From CAWGGS01 sp046704745 (GTDB taxonomy: Bacteria > Desulfobacterota > Desulfobulbia > Desulfobulbales > Desulfocapsaceae): 64,000 bases of DNA. Shown one piece after another: positions 61,825 to 64,000 of this stretch. The position numbers and the translations under genes were made by a program. The notes beneath the pieces are model-generated. The model was given only the letters and a program-made list of their open reading frames with translations. It made no database searches and was not told where the DNA came from. The stretch is taken from assembly GCA_046704745.1 (NCBI GenBank), contig JBJKRL010000055.1:1-64000 (forward strand), read 5' to 3'. How positions within the stretch are numbered: position 1 is the first letter of the stretch; every line of letters starts with the position of its first letter.

Positions 61825-64000
61825 TGAACAAGATAGATTACCGCGAAATCCCCTATAATTTCACGTCAGCAGATGACAAACAGATTGTCAGTTTACTTTT
61901 CGGATCAGAGGTCTGGGAAGATCTGGAAGAATTGCTCAGCCAACGCATAACCGGCCGGTCGGCCCGTCTTGTCATGCGGCTCATGGGCGATCTTTTCATT
62001 CTCAGGAGAAATCCTTTTCTGTTTCAGGAACTCATCGATTCTCCGCTCAGGCGCCGGAAGTTTATCAAGACGGCAACAGAAGACCTTGATATTATCGAAG
62101 AGGCTGCCAGAATCGGCAGGGTAGGAAAGGAACGCAGCAGCAAGGTGCTGCGTCTTGTAAAATTGTGTCGTGACCGGCTCTACGAACTCAAAAAACAAAT
62201 AACTGATACACCCGCCATCCGTGCCCGGATGCAGAAAAAACTGGGTGCTGTAATCGGCAAAGAAAATGTACGATTCGACCCTTTTACTCTGATCGCGCAT
62301 GCCACCGATGCCACCGACTGGCGCCTCTTTCTGCCGCTTGCCGTTCTCAGACCGACCACCGAGGAGCAGGTCCCCCGCCTGATGGCAGCCGTAGCCAAAC
62401 TCGGGATGAAGATCATCCCGCGCGGGGGCGGCACCGGGCTTACCGGCGGGAGTGTCCCGGTAATCGGCAACTGCGTGGTTATGAACACCGAACGGCTGAC
62501 CCGTATCCATGATATCGTCTATCATGATTTTCCTCATCTGGGTGTCAAGGTGCCGGTATTGAAGGTCGAGGCCGGTGTTGTCACCTCAGACGCCATGGCC
62601 TGTGCCTCTGCCCGGAACCTTGTTTTTGCCACCGACCCAACCAGTTCCTGGGCATCCACCATCGGAGGCAATATTGCCGAAAATGCCGGCGGCAAGACAG
62701 CAGTACTCTGGGGCACGGCCATCGACAACATCCTCTCCTATACCATCGCCATGCCCGGCAAGGGGCTGCTCACCGTCAGACGGGTCGAGCATCCCATGCG
62801 TAAAATCCTGCCGGATGATACTGTCCGCTTCCAGGTAACCGACCACGCCGGAAAGGTCTTGCGCGAGGTACAGCTTGCCGGAGTTGAAATCCGGAAAAAA
62901 GGTCTGTGGAAGGATATCACCAACAAGGCCTTGAAGGGTCTGCCGGGTTTCCAAAAAGAAGGGACCGACGGTGTCATCACCTCCGGCGAATTTGTTTTGC
63001 ATGGGGACTATGAAAAGAAGATCACCTTCTGTCTCGAATTTTACGGCGAGGACATGGATGAAGCCAGCCGGGTCATTGTTGAAATTTCCCGCGAGTTTGT
63101 CAACAATGGAGAAGAAGCTTTGATGGCCCTTGAGCACTTTGACGAAGAGTATATCCGCGCCATTAAATATAAGTTCAAGGCCGCCAGAAGCGAACGGCCC
63201 AAGGCGGTCCTGCTCATTGATATGGTCGGTCATACTAGTGCCCAGGTACTACGTGGCAAAAAACGCTTGGAAACGCTTTTGGAGCCGCACAAAAACACGG
63301 AATTGTTCACTGCTCAGGACGCCGATGAGGCGGCCCGTTTCTGGCGTGACCGCAAACGGTTGGGGGCGATTGCCGCCCGCACCAATGCGTTCAAGCTCAA
63401 TGAGGATATTGTCCTCCCTCTTCCAGCCTTGGCCGAGTTTGCCCGTTTTGCCGACGAATATAACGTTGGGGAAGATATCTACAACAAAGAGCAGTTCATC
63501 CATAGGATCATCGACTATCTGCAGACCGCCGAACCCATAGAAGATCCAGACTGGCTTGAGGCTAAAATGCCGAAAGCGGACGAACTCTGCCGGACGGCCC
63601 TGAAAACACTCAACCAACCGGGCAAGACAATCCGCCACGAGGCCGATATCAAAAAACTGCTGGACGAGCTGTTGGAACTCTTCAGCGGCTATAACAAGGT
63701 CTGTTCAAGTCTTGAGTCCATCTATAGCCAGATACGCTCAAGACGGATCATCATCGCCACCCATATGCACGCCGGCGATGGCAATATCCATGTCAACATC
63801 CCGGTCTTCTCCAACGACCGGGAGATGATGAAGCGGGCGGAAAAAACGGCAGAAGACGTCATGACCAAGGCGGTGGAGCTGGGCGGAGCAGTGAGCGGCG
63901 AACACGGCATCGGCATTACCAAAATGAAATTCTTGGACAAGATGCGCCTGGACGAATTACGAAACTACCGGCAGGAGATCGATCCGCAAGGCCTCATGAA
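61825..64000 (+). CDS. FAD-binding oxidase/dehydrogenase with DUF3683 (D-lactate/glycolate type), 3' end off the window
   Basis: The frame is open from ATG 61825 to the window edge (at least 725 residues). The N-terminal about 130 residues are the DUF3683 module (RSARLVMRLMGDLFILRRNPF). A PCMH-type FAD domain follows with KIIPRGGGTGLTGGSVPV (residues about 195-212), TDPTSSWASTIGGNIAENAGG and the FAD-linked oxidase C domain with ATHMHAGDGNIHVNIP and GGAVSGEHGIGITKMKFL. These residues bind FAD and the 2-hydroxyacid. It likely oxidises D-lactate or glycolate into the quinone pool. No clear ribosome-binding site is seen, so the start may be at a later codon. Confidence 0.88.

Noticed and set aside
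1..64000. tRNA and rRNA genes
   Set aside because: No cloverleaf with a GTTCRA T-loop and acceptor pairing, and no rRNA signatures, were seen by eye; a covariance scan was not possible.

Overview
This 64 kb window is bacterial chromosome. The gene content fits an anaerobic, probably sulfate- or sulfur-metabolising Desulfobacterota bacterium, perhaps Desulfobulbales. It has two iron-containing alcohol dehydrogenases with a sigma-54 response regulator, a soluble succinate dehydrogenase/fumarate reductase pair, an HDOD-type sensor kinase, a FAD-linked D-lactate/glycolate-type oxidase, a B12-binding radical SAM enzyme and a lexA/imuB/dnaE2-type mutagenesis cassette. No rRNA, tRNA, CRISPR array or marker gene such as dsr was seen, so this assignment is an inference.

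Region 1 (about 1-17.2 kb) is accessory and partly decayed. It holds a vapBC toxin-antitoxin pair, the 3' end of a group II intron, a RidA/PhzF pair followed by an attC-like site and a small cassette-like gene, a Sel1-repeat/membrane-protein cluster, several AT-rich orphan genes (two GNAT acetyltransferases, a DUF4405 membrane protein, a RelE-like protein with a CxxC-CxxC insert) and many broken genes. The broken genes are a cold-shock-domain fragment abutting a dehydrogenase (SDR) fragment, a frameshifted iron-sulfur flavoprotein, a second SDR fragment, a frameshifted spermidine-synthase-like protein and a DUF3795 fragment running into a membrane protein. DUF302, SnoaL-like and homocysteine methyltransferase-like genes are intact.

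Region 2 (17.4-36.9 kb) is mainly housekeeping and metabolic: TPR and redoxin genes, sdhAB, a DHA2-family MFS exporter, a radical SAM-TetR operon with a strong operator-promoter, a HAD phosphatase, panE, an OB-fold exported protein, a GDSL hydrolase, glgX, a DUF1566/TIGR01777 pair, a polytopic membrane protein and an isochorismatase-fold hydrolase.

Region 3 (37-51.6 kb) is transport and signalling. A CaCA cation/Ca2+ exchanger is flanked by two copies of a dispersed repeat. It is followed by a ClC channel, then an operon of Fe-alcohol dehydrogenase, PAS histidine kinase and NtrC-type regulator. A canonical -24/-12 promoter follows and reads into a second Fe-alcohol dehydrogenase. On the other strand lies a two-gene HDOD-GAF kinase / hybrid REC-PAS-kinase-REC operon.

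Region 4 (51.6-64 kb) carries a DUF2971 gene and then the most interesting unit: lexA, a DUF72 gene, a Y-family polymerase homologue that has lost catalytic carboxylates but keeps a QLLLF clamp-binding motif, and dnaE2. This looks like a mutasome (ImuB/DnaE2) cassette in which DUF72 occupies the usual ImuA position. The lexA leader contains a consensus promoter, ATGTA repeats and a perfect 17 bp-stem palindrome. The window ends with a lone response regulator, an AMP-forming acyl-CoA ligase and the 5' part of a DUF3683/FAD oxidase.

At least five kinds of short dispersed repeat run through the intergenic spaces.
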